Below the pieces are notes generated by a model. The model did no database searches and was not told where the DNA came from. It worked only from the letters and a program-made list of their open reading frames with translations. 64,000 nucleotides of DNA from Tritrichomonas musculus. Its lineage: Eukaryota > Parabasalia > Tritrichomonadida > Tritrichomonadidae. Both the position numbers and the translations under genes were made by a program. Each line of letters starts with the position of its first letter. Position 1 is the first letter of the stretch. The DNA lies in the NCBI GenBank assembly GCA_039105265.1, contig JAPFFF010000049.1:62001-126000 (forward strand). Direction: 5' to 3'. Shown one piece after another: positions 1-10,640 of this stretch.

Positions 1-88
1 TAATAACAATAACAATAATAATGATAATAATAAATTAATTGCAAATGAAGCTTTTGATGAAACCAGTGCTTGCCCTTTTGATATTTGA
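1..88 (+). CDS. 3' end of an unidentified gene entering from the left
   Basis: An open frame runs in from the window edge and stops with TGA at 86-88. The visible 28 residues begin with a run of Asn/Asp codons (AAT/AAC/GAT) and end in ETSACPFDI. Asn-rich low-complexity tails are common in trichomonad proteins. Nothing identifies the function. The reading frame could also be chance, since the Asn run comes from a simple AAT repeat. Confidence 0.35.
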   Translation, partial: NNNNNNNDNNKLIANEAFDETSACPFDI

Positions 89-644
89 TATATCAATTTT
101 TTGGTATTAAATAAATGTAACCATAATATCGTGAAATTTTATAAATATTTCCAATTTAATTCTTAAGTTAAATAAACTTAAAATCAAATGGCAGACGGTA
201 GTTTTTTCTCTCAATTTTAATTGACAAAAAAAATATGTTTCAAATCATATTTGATTTTAAATTTTCACACAAAAATTTATTCATCTATATATTATTTCAA
301 TGATAAAAAATTATATAGAAAAAAATGATCCTAAACATGGCATTACACTTTTTAGCCATGAACAATTAATAAAAGTTCTACAAGCCAACACAAAAGATTG
401 CCCAGTTGAGTTTTATGCAAAATGACGTATTATTTTTGAAGAAGATATTATTTAATTTGGTCAACCAAATAGAGAACAAATAGGAAAGGATGTAATGACT
501 TTTCGAACAAAGAACTGCAGTTTGTATTAGAAATCATGAAGCTTATCTGAGAAAAAAAATAGATTTATTATTTTTCGAAGATATACAATTGTTAACTTTT
601 TGAATAAAAATATTTTAATTTTTTCACTTTTTGAAGCAGATCAA

Positions 645-757
645 AAATCGGACGATTTTTCAATGTAAAAGTGTGAATTTTGAATTAAAATTTTTGAGTT
701 TTTTCTTTATTTTTAAAATTTTATATTCAAATTTATTCAATTCACCGTCCGACTTTT
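645..757. repeat. Short inverted repeat, hairpin-forming
   Basis: TCGGACG at 648-654 is complemented by CGTCCGA at 746-752, with A/T-rich flanks that extend the pairing imperfectly. The interior also pairs loosely (GTGAATT near 672 with AATTCAC near 739). It could be a small foldback element or chance. It lies just left of the 16-bp inverted-end element. Confidence 0.3.
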
Positions 758-771
758 GACTTCCAGTTTAT

Positions 772-1521
772 AGAGTAGATGACACTCTCTCAAATATTGA
801 TCGTTTAGGCCCCATCTCAAAAAGTTTAAATACAATTAAAATCAACATATATCTTCATGATCATATTATAAATAGCTTTTATAAATTAAAATCAAAATAA
901 CTTATAAAGTTAAATAAAACCCACAATAGTAATTATTAGCTTTTAATAACTTTTTAACATTCACACTAATTATTTAAAATTTATTCTTAATTTTTATTAA
1001 AAACATGTTTAGAGATTTAGATAAATATTTTTTTACATTCTTGCTAATCAATAGCATAATTATAAAAAAATATATTATTTTTTTAAAAAAAATGACTAAA
1101 TTACCTAAATAGAAAAGAATATAACTCTTTTTGCAGCTATAAAACTGTTTTTCGTTAACAATGATGTATTTTATTTCTTTTCAATTATGATATGCTCATT
1201 TTTTTCATTAAAATATTTGATATAATCAATAATCAAATATTGCGTCATAAGAAAAATTTTGAATAATGTATATAATATATTTGTTGATAATATTGTTCAA
1301 ATTTGTCCAAAAATTTGAGGAAACTCATTTTAATCTCATCTCAATATTTGATAAAATTATGAATCTATTTAATACTTAATTGTAAAAGCGCAGCAATAAA
1401 GCATGAATTTTATTATGAATTAAATCTTATTTAGAATAATCATTTTTATGTTGAATTATTTGATTTTGACATTCCACTTTTTCAATGTGGTCCCCGCATA
1501 TTTACGAGTGTCATCTACTCT
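772..1521. mobile_element. Putative non-autonomous element with 16-bp terminal inverted repeats
   Basis: AGAGTAGATGACACTC at 772-787 has its exact reverse complement at 1506-1521, so the two bound a 750-bp AT-rich segment with no coding potential. A 16-bp perfect inverted match at this spacing is unlikely by chance in 70% AT sequence. I could not find a clear target-site duplication outside the ends. Family unknown; MITE-like is an inference. Confidence 0.45.
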
Positions 1522-1653
1522 TTAAATATCTAATTTGTTTTAAATTTGACATAATATTTTAATATAAATTATATAACAACCTTACATTTCTCATTTAATC
1601 TCTAATATTCAATCACACTCAATCTCTTAATATCTAATTCAAATATACTTTAT

Positions 1654-1915
1654 TTCTTCTTTCGAATTATATTATTATATAATCTTTCATTTAATCACAT
1701 TTAATATAATCTTTTCATGAAATCTTATGATTTTTCATTCAACATCATTATATATCTTCTTTCTAATCATATTTCATTTTATCACATTTAATATAATCTT
1801 TTTCATCAAATCTCATTATACTCCATTCAACATCATTATAAATCTTCTTTCTAATCGTATTTCATTATATCACATTTAATATAATCTTTTTCATAAAATC
1901 TGATCAAACTTTAGT
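1654..1915. repeat. Tandem repeat, period about 88 bp, three copies
   Basis: The block CACATTTAATATAATCTTTT recurs near 1696, 1783 and 1871 (spacing 87-88). CATCATTATA followed by a CTTCTTTCTAATC-type stretch recurs near 1743 and 1831. Copies differ at a few positions. It is non-coding. Confidence 0.6.
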
Positions 1916-2106
1916 TAACATTATATTTCATTTAGTTGCATCATATATCATTCGATTTCATCTTATTCTATATTATAAATATTTGAAAATTCAATTTATT
2001 ACTCAAAAAAATCAAAATATATGAAATTTTTATAAAATTAAATTTTTCACCATGCTACAATAGTAATCCATTTCATCTTAAAACTTTAAGTTTAAAAAAG
2101 ACCAAT

Positions 2107-5100
2107 CTATTCTTTGTGGTTTGGGTGCTGCCACATTGTAACTGCAAAATCTGATTCTGATTTAATTTTTTTCATCTGTTCACTTTCGATATGTAACTCT
2201 TGCATCATAGTTTTTTGTTTAACGCAATTTCTTCTATCTGTAAATCGCCATTTTAACTTTGAAAATGCTCTTTCTGCATCAACTTCTGATGCAGATATAG
2301 CATACAATCTTGTAGCAATTTCAGCTAAAATTGAAAAACTTTTATCATAATATTTAAAACCTCTTAAAGTTGACCAAAAATTTGAATATTTTGAATTCTT
2401 TGAAATTGCACCTGGCTTTTTTAATTTAATTACATGAAAAGGTAATGTAATTAAGTCATGTAATTCATGTGTTACTTGAATAGCTTCTTCTTCTGATAGA
2501 GAAAGATAACATGCATATCTCATTATTAAGTCTTCAATATTTGACCATTCTAAGGCTAATTTCCTATTTTCGTAATAACAATTTTCTTTTTCATCAGAAT
2601 TATTGTCATTTTGATTTTTTTGACTATTTTTATCTTCAGAAGTTTTTTCATTTTGATTTGCCTGACCATTTTTATTTTCAGAAGCTTGCTCATTTTGATT
2701 TTCTTGATTGTTTTTTTCTTTAGAAAGCTTGTTGATTTCCTCATTTGCATAATTTATTTTAATTTTTTTCAGTGTTATTTTATCATTATCAAATGAATCA
2801 TTATTTTGTTCATCATCATCTGAATTTTCATCATCTGAGATTTCATCATTTATTAATTCTTCTTCTTCATTCTTTTCTTCTTTTTTTTCATTTTCATCAT
2901 CTGAATAGTTAAGTTCCAGTATATCTTCTTCTTCAATAATGGTTTTATCTGAATTTGTTTCTTCAATACTATCAATTTTAACAACATTGATTTTAGTAGT
3001 TTCTTCACACCAAAATTCGTTAAGCTTTGAAATTGTAGATGGTATGTCAATTGTTTGGATAACCGTTTTTATAAAAGTAAATTTTTCAAATTCTTTGAGT
3101 TTTGTATCAAGTGGTATTTCAATTTTTTGAAGATATCGGCAGTTGTAAAATGAGCCTTCACCTACGGCAGCAACATTTTTTGGAATAGCAATACTCTTAA
3201 TCAAAGATTCTGAAAAAGCATATGTTGCAATTCTCTTTATAAATGAAGGTATTATTATATTCATAGCATCTCTCCTTACAAAATGAACTGTATCATAATC
3301 TTCATCATTACTTTTGCCAGTGATAATTGTATTATTAAGATATGCATATTTTGGATTATTTGGTGAAATTAAAACATTTGTTAATCTTGATGTTCCTCGA
3401 CACCAGCCTTCTTCAAGGAATATAAGGGAAGAAGGAATAGAAATGAATTCAATTAATGAATTAATAAATGCATCCTTTTCGATTGTGACAACTTTAGAGT
3501 CAGAAGGAAATTGTATTGATTTAATATTTGATTTTTCAAATGACCTGCTGTTAATCGCTATAACAGCAAATTCCTTATCATTATGCACAATGAATTGTGG
3601 TATAAAAACTTCGCCATATACTTTTTCATTATCAATGACACATGCAGTTTTGTATTGTTTATTTAAATTATATATAATATTTTCATCTTTAACTATTTCA
3701 TCTTGTAAATCTTCTTCTTCTGTTTGATTTTCATCTCTGTTTGAAGAAATGAGATTAATTGTATTTGGCAATTCATCATTTTCATCGAAATCTTCATCTG
3801 ATTTTGAATCAATTCGGAAATAGTTATAAATATCTGACTGTTTTTTATTTGAATTTTTTTTATTATTTGAATTATTTTTACTATTGGAATTCTTCTTTTT
3901 TTGAAATTGTTTGGTAGAAAATGCTCGACTTAATTCAGTTAAGGCATTTTTATACTCGTTTTTTTTATATTCGTCGATTGAAATATATCTGTTTTGTTCA
4001 GCGATTTCAATTGATAATTTATCTTTTATGCAATGAAAATAATCATTATAATCTTCAGAAATATTAAAATCTGAATTTGAATTTCCCATAATTCTCCTAT
4101 ATCGAACAATACCATCAGGATGAAATAAAGAAGCCAAATTATATAATTGGATGTTTTCGTTTAAAATTAACCTTTTTTTTATAAATTTGTATAAATCATT
4201 TCCATCATCAGATAATTTAAATTTTTGAATGTTTTTTTTGATTTTATTTAAAAAATATTCGATAACAATTATTGATTCTACACAAGATATGTTTTCATTT
4301 TGCATATAGTCAACCAAACTTGCAAAATGAAACAGTAATGGATAAACTTTTAGAAAGCCTATAGAGAATATATATTTAATATCATTTCTTATCTCAAACA
4401 AAAGTTTTATTTCTTTTTTATTGGCATTCTTAATCAGATTTAAAATATCTTTTCTCAAATAAAAAACACATTCTAACGCGCGAAAAGCAGAATTCCATCT
4501 AGTTATACATAATTTTGGTATTTTCCTTGAAATTTTTTGTGAAAAAATATTTTTGTTTAAAACTTTTAAAATGTTTCTTATTGAAATTTCATATTTTGTA
4601 AATTTTCCTTTGGTTTTGATCCAATCCTTATAAGCAAGGTTTAACAAATGCAAACAACAACGAAAATGAATAATATTATTCATATTCGAAAAGTAGTTTT
4701 GCAAAGAATCTTTGCTATCTTGATTTAATGCCATTATTTGAGTTGGCAAATTATCAGTTGTTAAACCTACTATATTAATCTGGTTTTCTCTAGCTTTTTC
4801 TATTTTTTGCTTAACGATTTCTCGATACATCTCCAAATTACCATTAAAATTTAATTCAATATCGAATAAAAAAGTGTCATGTAAACGACTTTTTGCGGTT
4901 AAAACAAATACCAATACTTCTTTATCATTTATTAATGAAGCGTCAATTTGGAATGATGCATAAGCTCCTTTAAAAGGAGCAATATTACTAAAAAAATAAT
5001 CATTTCCAACTTTTCCTAGTAATTTTTTTGATACTTTTACTCCTTTACAAATTTCGGTGAAGTTTTCAACAGAAATATTTGTATTTCTACCAATTTCAAA

Positions 5101-5703
5101 GCCCAATTTCAAAAAACCGATAATAAACAAAAAGTGGTCTTTTGAATAAATTGTTTTCAGTGGTAAATGTTGATAAATCCCCTGCTCTAAAACGGTTTGA
5201 TTCAATTTAGATAGATCAATATTTGAAATATCTAAGCAATGATTTGCATTATTTTGAATTGTGATATTAATATTATTATTTTGTTCAATATTTTTTTTTT
5301 CAGATTCATATACTTTTAAAACATTTTTTTCAATATATTCATTAATTATATTAATGCTTGACCAATTTTTTGTGATTGATTGATTTTCAAATAAAAATTT
5401 AATAATGGAATTTACTAATAATGGAAGATGCTCTTTAACCAAATGTTTAAATAATCTGCGAAATTCTAATACACCTTTTGATTGCATTGAAAATGTACAA
5501 TTTAAAGACTTATCAATATTGCATTGAAATGTTTTCCTGTTATTTGTGCCTGACTTAGGTATTACTTTGGTTAATTTGTTAATCAAAAAATAATCTAAAG
5601 CCGTGTACATTGTAGGCAGTGATTCAGTTTCTTCTATCATAATTGTATTTTCCATAAAATTGAGTAAATATGACCATTTAATTTCAAAATCTTCCCAACT
5701 CAA
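2107..5703 (-). CDS. hAT-type transposase with an internal BspA-like leucine-rich repeat domain
   Basis: An uninterrupted 1198-residue frame. The N-terminal half reads as a hAT catalytic region. Candidate acids are D254 (FQIDASL) and D317 (LTTDNLP), followed by the hAT signature CCLHLLNLAYKDW (about 349-361) and CITRWNSAF (about 399-407). The C-terminus (about 1125-1175) has the hAT dimerisation pattern ISASEVDAERAFSKL. Between them, after an Asn/Lys-rich linker (600-680), residues 690-910 form BspA/LRR_5-like repeats (IPSFIKRIATYAFSES, IPKNVAAVGEGSFYNC, IEIPLDTKLKEF). An acidic, Gln/Asn-rich stretch (915-1045) follows. hAT proteins are DNA transposases acting in the nucleus, while BspA repeats are usually surface or adhesion modules in trichomonads, so the combination is odd. 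I saw no terminal inverted repeats, so it may be an immobile or domesticated gene. The start is the first Met of the frame. Confidence 0.8.
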   Translation of the reverse strand: MSWEDFEIKWSYLLNFMENTIMIEETESLPTMYTALDYFLINKLTKVIPKSGTNNRKTFQCNIDKSLNCTFSMQSKGVLEFRRLFKHLVKEHLPLLVNSIIKFLFENQSITKNWSSINIINEYIEKNVLKVYESEKKNIEQNNNINITIQNNANHCLDISNIDLSKLNQTVLEQGIYQHLPLKTIYSKDHFLFIIGFLKLGFEIGRNTNISVENFTEICKGVKVSKKLLGKVGNDYFFSNIAPFKGAYASFQIDASLINDKEVLVFVLTAKSRLHDTFLFDIELNFNGNLEMYREIVKQKIEKARENQINIVGLTTDNLPTQIMALNQDSKDSLQNYFSNMNNIIHFRCCLHLLNLAYKDWIKTKGKFTKYEISIRNILKVLNKNIFSQKISRKIPKLCITRWNSAFRALECVFYLRKDILNLIKNANKKEIKLLFEIRNDIKYIFSIGFLKVYPLLFHFASLVDYMQNENISCVESIIVIEYFLNKIKKNIQKFKLSDDGNDLYKFIKKRLILNENIQLYNLASLFHPDGIVRYRRIMGNSNSDFNISEDYNDYFHCIKDKLSIEIAEQNRYISIDEYKKNEYKNALTELSRAFSTKQFQKKKNSNSKNNSNNKKNSNKKQSDIYNYFRIDSKSDEDFDENDELPNTINLISSNRDENQTEEEDLQDEIVKDENIIYNLNKQYKTACVIDNEKVYGEVFIPQFIVHNDKEFAVIAINSRSFEKSNIKSIQFPSDSKVVTIEKDAFINSLIEFISIPSSLIFLEEGWCRGTSRLTNVLISPNNPKYAYLNNTIITGKSNDEDYDTVHFVRRDAMNIIIPSFIKRIATYAFSESLIKSIAIPKNVAAVGEGSFYNCRYLQKIEIPLDTKLKEFEKFTFIKTVIQTIDIPSTISKLNEFWCEETTKINVVKIDSIEETNSDKTIIEEEDILELNYSDDENEKKEEKNEEEELINDEISDDENSDDDEQNNDSFDNDKITLKKIKINYANEEINKLSKEKNNQENQNEQASENKNGQANQNEKTSEDKNSQKNQNDNNSDEKENCYYENRKLALEWSNIEDLIMRYACYLSLSEEEAIQVTHELHDLITLPFHVIKLKKPGAISKNSKYSNFWSTLRGFKYYDKSFSILAEIATRLYAISASEVDAERAFSKLKWRFTDRRNCVKQKTMMQELHIESEQMKKIKSESDFAVTMWQHPNHKE

Positions 5704-6776
5704 AATTGAATTTATAAATAAACAACCATTTAATTTTTTTTAGTTTATTCAATAGTATAAAACATATAATATAATTTTATATAGTTAAAAAATCAATATC
5801 AAATTATTATTCTGCTGATATAAAACTCATAAAAAAAACTATTGTAATATATAGTATAAAACCAATAAAATATTAACTATTAATTATGATATATAATAAA
5901 TAATTGCATCGGAAAATTTTCAAAATTATCATTTATAATATTGGACTATCTTAATCAAAATTCATGATATTTATATTTATTTGTTATATATAATAATATT
6001 AATTAATTTTATAAATGAAAAATATTTATTTTTGAAAATTTTTAGATAAAATACCATTTTTTTTGATAAAATTATAATTTTATTAAGTAATATGTTTTAT
6101 TAGATTAATTTGGATTCGCCTTATCATCTGTGTTAAATATATATTGAAATAACATCATGGAAAATAAGGGCTTCAACATCAGAAAAAATATTTGCCTGAA
6201 AAAAAGCATAATATACTTCAAATCTTCTTGAATAATAAATGTTTTTTTTTTTTAAAATATTACCTTCAAAAGGTTTAAGTACAGGTGTTTTTAAAACCCG
6301 CATCGTTTATTTGTTGTAATGATTAGTTAACATAATTTTTTTATAACTTAACCAAAAAAACGTTATTTTTAATTATAATGTGATTATTTTGCATTTAATT
6401 TCTTGATATTTTTATTTCAAATCATGATATTTTCGATTCAATTTTTGATATTTTCTATTCAATTTCTGATATTTTTCATTCAAATTCTTGATATTTTTCA
6501 TTCAAATTCTTGATATTTTTTCATTCAAATTTCAATGAAAAAATATCAAGAATTTGAATGAAAAATATCAAGAATTTGAATGAAAAATAATCATAAAATA
6601 AAAAACGAATATTTATAATAGATTGATATTTTATTTGTTAACCATTCACAAATATCTTACAAAATAATTTTTTTCAATAATCACACCATTTTTATGCTAT
6701 TTTTGAATATTTCTTGAATAAAAATGATTGAATTATATATATTAAATATCAAAATGGGAAAGCACTGGATGAAACT
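5704..6776. other. AT-rich spacer without genes
   Basis: About 1.07 kb of A/T-rich sequence with scattered short T and A runs and no supportable frame. Its only clear structure is the tandem-plus-inverted repeat at 6402-6587. I looked here for the end of a hAT element matching the 2.0-2.1 kb side and found none. Confidence 0.6.
6402..6587. repeat. 22-bp tandem repeats folding into a perfect 54-bp hairpin
   Basis: Units like TTGATATTTTTCATTCAAAT repeat about every 22 bp from 6402 to 6530, with the left copies more diverged. The last two or three units (6472-6525) are followed, after an 8-nt spacer, by their exact reverse complement (6534-6587), giving 54-bp arms without a mismatch. It lies between the hAT-type gene and Polinton remnant A, so it may mark an element end, but no partner copy is visible. 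Confidence 0.7.
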
Positions 6777-7811
6777 ATGAAACTTATAAAATCACAACAA
6801 CATCATTTACTACAGTTTGAACCTGAAAATCAAGAAATATATGATTATTTGAATAAACATCATCATTCTTTTAAAAGTAAGCATAAAGATTTTTTAATTA
6901 TCAATATTCCTTATGATTTTGATAAAGCTGTTGAAAAATTAAGCTATTATGATAAATATTCTTCATCAAAGACTGTAGAAAGAAATGATATTAGTAAAAA
7001 TAAGCCTATAACTATTTATTATTTCAATGAAATATCTTCATTACAAGATATTTATGATAAACTTCAAGAAGTATTTCTTGCTGAATTAAAACCTTTTAAA
7101 ATTCATTTTCAATTATCAGGCATATTTGAAACTTATAATTTAGATCTTGAAACTAGAGAAGAAACTTATACTTATGAAGCTAGAGAAATAAGATGGAAAA
7201 ACTATCAATCATCTATACCAATTATTATTAAAAACACTGAAGATATTAATCTTGTTAAACTTTATATTGAATCAACTCTTTCATCATATGAAACAACATC
7301 ATCAAATAATAAATTAACAATAGTTTCATCAATATCATTTACAGTTTCAAGAATGATCAAAATAACGGGGAAAATAGAAGGTCTACCTGAAGAAATTATT
7401 AAATCAAAATCAGTAATAGCAGATAATATAGATGATAAACTTTGTTGGTATAGATTTTTATCAATTTGTTTGAATCCTGATTTAATGAAAGCTTTAGTTA
7501 AAAGAAGAACACAAATAGCTAAACAATTATTATTACAAAAGTATGGAATATCATACTCAAATAATATGAAAAATGAAGATAGAATAAAAGCACAAAATAT
7601 ATTAGATAATTATCAAGGAACTAATTATTATGAAATGAAAGAAGAAGCTAAACAATATAATTTAAACATCAATATTTATGGGTATGATGAAAAAATAAAA
7701 CAATATGATATAAAAAAAATATGGAAAAATAATGAAAATGATATTTATCATTCAGCTTTACTATTTACATTTAAATCTATAATTCATATTATGTATATTA
7801 AACCTAAGTAG
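6777..7811 (+). CDS. PolB N-terminal-domain-like Polinton gene
   Basis: This frame of 344 residues resembles the N-terminal, non-catalytic part of Polinton and viral protein-primed PolB proteins. A beta-rich segment (about 80-200, with FKIHFQLSGIFET and SKSVIADNIDDKLCWYRFL) is followed by a helical stretch around NPDLMKALVKRR. It then ends in DIKKIWKNNENDIYHSALL and HIMYIKPK. The pattern of an S-K-S-V/I segment, then a D-K-x-C aromatic patch, then HIMYIK is what I recognise; this is recall, not a search result. No polymerase or exonuclease motif is present. It is alone on this strand, and the polymerase part nearby lies on the opposite strand. Confidence 0.45.
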   Translation: MKLIKSQQHHLLQFEPENQEIYDYLNKHHHSFKSKHKDFLIINIPYDFDKAVEKLSYYDKYSSSKTVERNDISKNKPITIYYFNEISSLQDIYDKLQEVFLAELKPFKIHFQLSGIFETYNLDLETREETYTYEAREIRWKNYQSSIPIIIKNTEDINLVKLYIESTLSSYETTSSNNKLTIVSSISFTVSRMIKITGKIEGLPEEIIKSKSVIADNIDDKLCWYRFLSICLNPDLMKALVKRRTQIAKQLLLQKYGISYSNNMKNEDRIKAQNILDNYQGTNYYEMKEEAKQYNLNINIYGYDEKIKQYDIKKIWKNNENDIYHSALLFTFKSIIHIMYIKPK

Positions 7812-8362
7812 TGATATTTTGGGGAACTATACATACCTACGATTTTTCTCGATAGGACCATATATGTTCTAATATACAATCTACACAATTCAAATTCTCC
7901 TATATAATTTACAACATACATTTAAATCATCGAAGAAACAAACATAAATAACTAAGCAATCTTAACCCTAATTTATGAGAAAGAAGTTGCGCCAAGCTAT
8001 ATACTTTTTATGGTAGATTAATACAATTTCTCTATATCTCAATTTGCAACATAAAGCTAAAAATAATCAAACAAATAAAAACAAATATCATAAATGATTG
8101 TTAATGATAAAGTTATAAATCAAAAACAACACAAATAGAGTTAAACAGATAAGTATTCAAAAATCAAACACAAATAAAAATAATCATAAAAAAATAAACA
8201 ATGTTAAAAATAAATGATTCATTTCAAATCAATTTAAATCAATTTATATCAATTCAAATCATTTTATCTCATAACTTGAATAACATATTAATAATACAAC
8301 AGCTTTCATACACAATAAACATTAATCATATAATCATAAATGATTTTTTATTTTTATCTAAA
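7812..8362. other. Spacer between element A genes
   Basis: About 550 bp, A/T-rich. A frame is open through 8201-8362 ahead of the chosen start of the next gene, but its residues are Ile/Asn/Leu-rich low complexity. The last bases carry the T-run motif seen before many Polinton genes here. Confidence 0.5.
8351..8358 (+). promoter_or_regulatory. T-run start-proximal motif (TTTTTATC)
   Basis: TTTTTATC ends 4 nt before the ATG at 8363. The same motif precedes many Polinton starts in the window, for example 59,416 and 63,888 on the + strand and 11,228, 15,219, 24,998 and 54,216 on the - strand. Given the very short 5' leaders of trichomonads, an initiator-like role is plausible. It decides the start of this gene. 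Confidence 0.45.
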
Positions 8363-8839
8363 ATGTCAATTGATAATGAACATGAATATGATAATGAAAA
8401 TGAAAGTGAAAGTGATAATGAAGATTCAGTTCAAATGTTTTATGATGCTTTACAAGATAATGATCTTAAAAAAGTTCGTATGTTAATTAGAACAAAACCT
8501 GAATTACAGAAACTTAATCCTAAATTACTTAATAAAGAATATCCATTAGAAAACTATAAGTTTACATCAAGAAGCGGAAATCTTGTATTATTAAGCTCAA
8601 AATCTGATGCTGAACGTAAATCATTTACTCATGAACAACAAAAAATAAATGAAAAATATGATGATTTTCGTGATTCACAATTAATACTGAATAATCAGTT
8701 AATAAATGAATATAATGAAATATTTTCAAGATTTAATAAATTATGTGTTAGAATAGCTGATATTGAGCAAAGATTAACTTCACATGCTAATACTATTAAT
8801 CATATAGTTCGTTTTATTAATTCACTTCAAGTTGAATAA
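8363..8839 (+). CDS. Small acidic, helical Polinton protein of unknown function
   Basis: 158 residues. I chose the internal ATG because it directly follows the T-run motif and because the frame changes there from Ile/Asn low complexity to a normal protein. Residues 5-30 are acidic (EYDNENESESDNED). A short stretch resembling an ankyrin helix pair follows (MFYDALQDNDLKKVRMLI). The last 60 residues are predicted coiled coil (LNNQLINEYNEIFSRF, IADIEQRLTSHANTINHIV). It ends 32 bp before the stop of the convergent PolB part. Function unknown. Confidence 0.5.
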   Translation: MSIDNEHEYDNENESESDNEDSVQMFYDALQDNDLKKVRMLIRTKPELQKLNPKLLNKEYPLENYKFTSRSGNLVLLSSKSDAERKSFTHEQQKINEKYDDFRDSQLILNNQLINEYNEIFSRFNKLCVRIADIEQRLTSHANTINHIVRFINSLQVE

Positions 8840-8871
8840 AAACAAAAAAATAATATTATTTTTTTTGAATC

Positions 8872-10640
8872 TTAATGTGATTTTATAATTATATCATTAG
8901 CTGTTAAATCATGAATAAAAGGACAACATGCTTGATTTTCTAATGTTATCATTTTTGTGTGTTTAGCATTTATTGCAAGTTTGTTTGTTGTTATTTTTGA
9001 CATTATACCTGATTTCACTTGTAAATTAATGTTTTTGCCGTATTTTATTTTTCCTTTCGTTATAGCTTCAACATAATCATCTTTATTAATTTTATTTTTC
9101 TTCAATGATACTCCTTTTAATTTCATTGACTTTGTTTGTCCATTATTATTAAATATTGTATAACATTTACTACATAATGCAATTTGATTATCACCATATT
9201 TTTCAACACAACATCCTAATAATTTCTTTGTATCTTCTATCGTATTTATGTTAGGATTAGGTAGAAATTTGTAAGCATTTTTATCCCAAAATTCTTGATT
9301 TTTGATGACAAATTTGAATTCTTGTTCAACACTTTCTTTACTACAACCTGAAACACTGAAATATATACTATCAGTTTCACAAGTATTAACATGAATCTTC
9401 TTCATATCTAATGCTTTATTAAGAAAATCGTAATAGAATACAAGATAGAAGTATTTAGCATTATCAAGAGTAAAGAAAGCTTCTTGTAAAGGAGTATTAC
9501 ATTTAAAATGTTTAGGTTGTTGTATTAAATAACAATCATCATTAATCTCAATACCGTTAATATAACTATCAGATATTATTGCACTATAAGCTTTATCTTT
9601 ATTACATATCTTAATCTTAGAAAAATTTTCTGAGTTAATTCCGTCATATCCATATGAACCATTCATACTTATCTTATAAAATTTTTCATTCCCCTTTTCT
9701 TTCTTTGAAATAATATCTTGTCGTTTCTTCATAAAAGTAGTTACAAATTCATGAAATTTATTATGAGCTTCATATAATGAAATAGATTTAACATCTTCTA
9801 AAATAAGTCTGTGATCTAATAAAAACCATAAATAATAGTTAGAAAAAGTCATATACTGACCACAAGTATCTAATAACTGAGTTAATCTTTTTTCTTCTTT
9901 ATTTAATGAACTTAATTTATGTTCTTTCATATAATTATACATATAACTTCCTATTACATTTTCATCATTTTTTATTGTTATATTTCTTATAACAGGCGGA
10001 AAATTAATAAAGTAATTAATCTTATTTTTAGGACATATAAGTTTAACAGTTGCTATAAATAAATATTTAGGATTAGGTTTGTAACGATATTTAGAGAATA
10101 TTATATTTAAACATTTTTTGTATATCTCTTTATTTTTATCACCATTTTCATCATATACTTCAAATCTTCTTATAAATGAACCGGGCATAAACATTATATT
10201 ACCATGATAATCAATAAAATCATGTTTAATAGAACTGAAAACTGAAGGATATAAACTATTAAAATCAAGTCCTAAAATATGAGTTATTTTATTTTCAGTA
10301 TCTTCACTAACTACTTTATTATCATTTGTATATCTAAATCTATTTATATATGTTTCATTCTTAATACAATATCTATGTAAAACGTTAGATATTCCGCCTG
10401 TCATATTTTGTCGTAAATTATAATATTCTTTTTCATCTGTTACAGTTGTCGGTAAATGATATAATGTACAATATTTCTTTAACTGAATTCGCAATCTTGT
10501 TATCTTTTCATCTTTTCTATTACGCAAATTATTACATATTTTACAAGCTAGTTTACAGTTACTTAATTCATGTCCTATACTATTATCAATTCTGTCTAAT
10601 ACAGGTTTATTATCATAAGTAAAATGTGAAGAAACGTTTT
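8872..10640 (-). CDS. DNA polymerase B, polymerase part (element A)
   Basis: This is the palm and fingers part of a Polinton/viral family B polymerase. It carries motif A GLDFNSLYPSVF, motif B KISMNGSYGYDGI and motif C NTCETDSIYFSV in the right order. Ahead of motif A are TGGISNVLHRYCIKNET and a DRIDNSIGH...CKLACKICN patch that looks like a metal-binding finger. The open frame continues upstream of 10,527 to about 10,640 without an ATG, so the true start is not here. No exonuclease motifs are visible. It is one piece of a broken gene. It is distinct in sequence from the element E polymerase. Confidence 0.75.

Larger units (their letters stand above)
89..2106. other. Gene-poor AT-rich spacer
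   Basis: No convincing gene lies in this 2-kb stretch. It holds a short hairpin-forming inverted repeat (about 645-757), an element-like segment with 16-bp inverted ends (772-1521) and an 88-bp tandem repeat (about 1654-1915). The rest is low-complexity A/T sequence. Confidence 0.6.

Noticed and set aside
300-425. A 41-codon frame (starts MIKNYIEKNDPKHG) in the left spacer with protein-like composition.
   Set aside because: Too short, with no continuation in the same frame and no homologue I can name. A faint resemblance to trichomonad DNA-binding proteins is only an impression.
3314-3727. A 137-codon + strand frame opposite the hAT-BspA gene.
   Set aside because: Antisense shadow of the leucine-rich domain, with no independent support.
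2041-5760. Search for hAT terminal inverted repeats and an 8-bp target duplication around the hAT-BspA gene.
   Set aside because: No convincing inverted pair was found between the 2.0-2.1 kb and 5.7-6.1 kb flanks; weak matches such as CTACAATAG / ACTATTGTA are too short in this AT-rich sequence.
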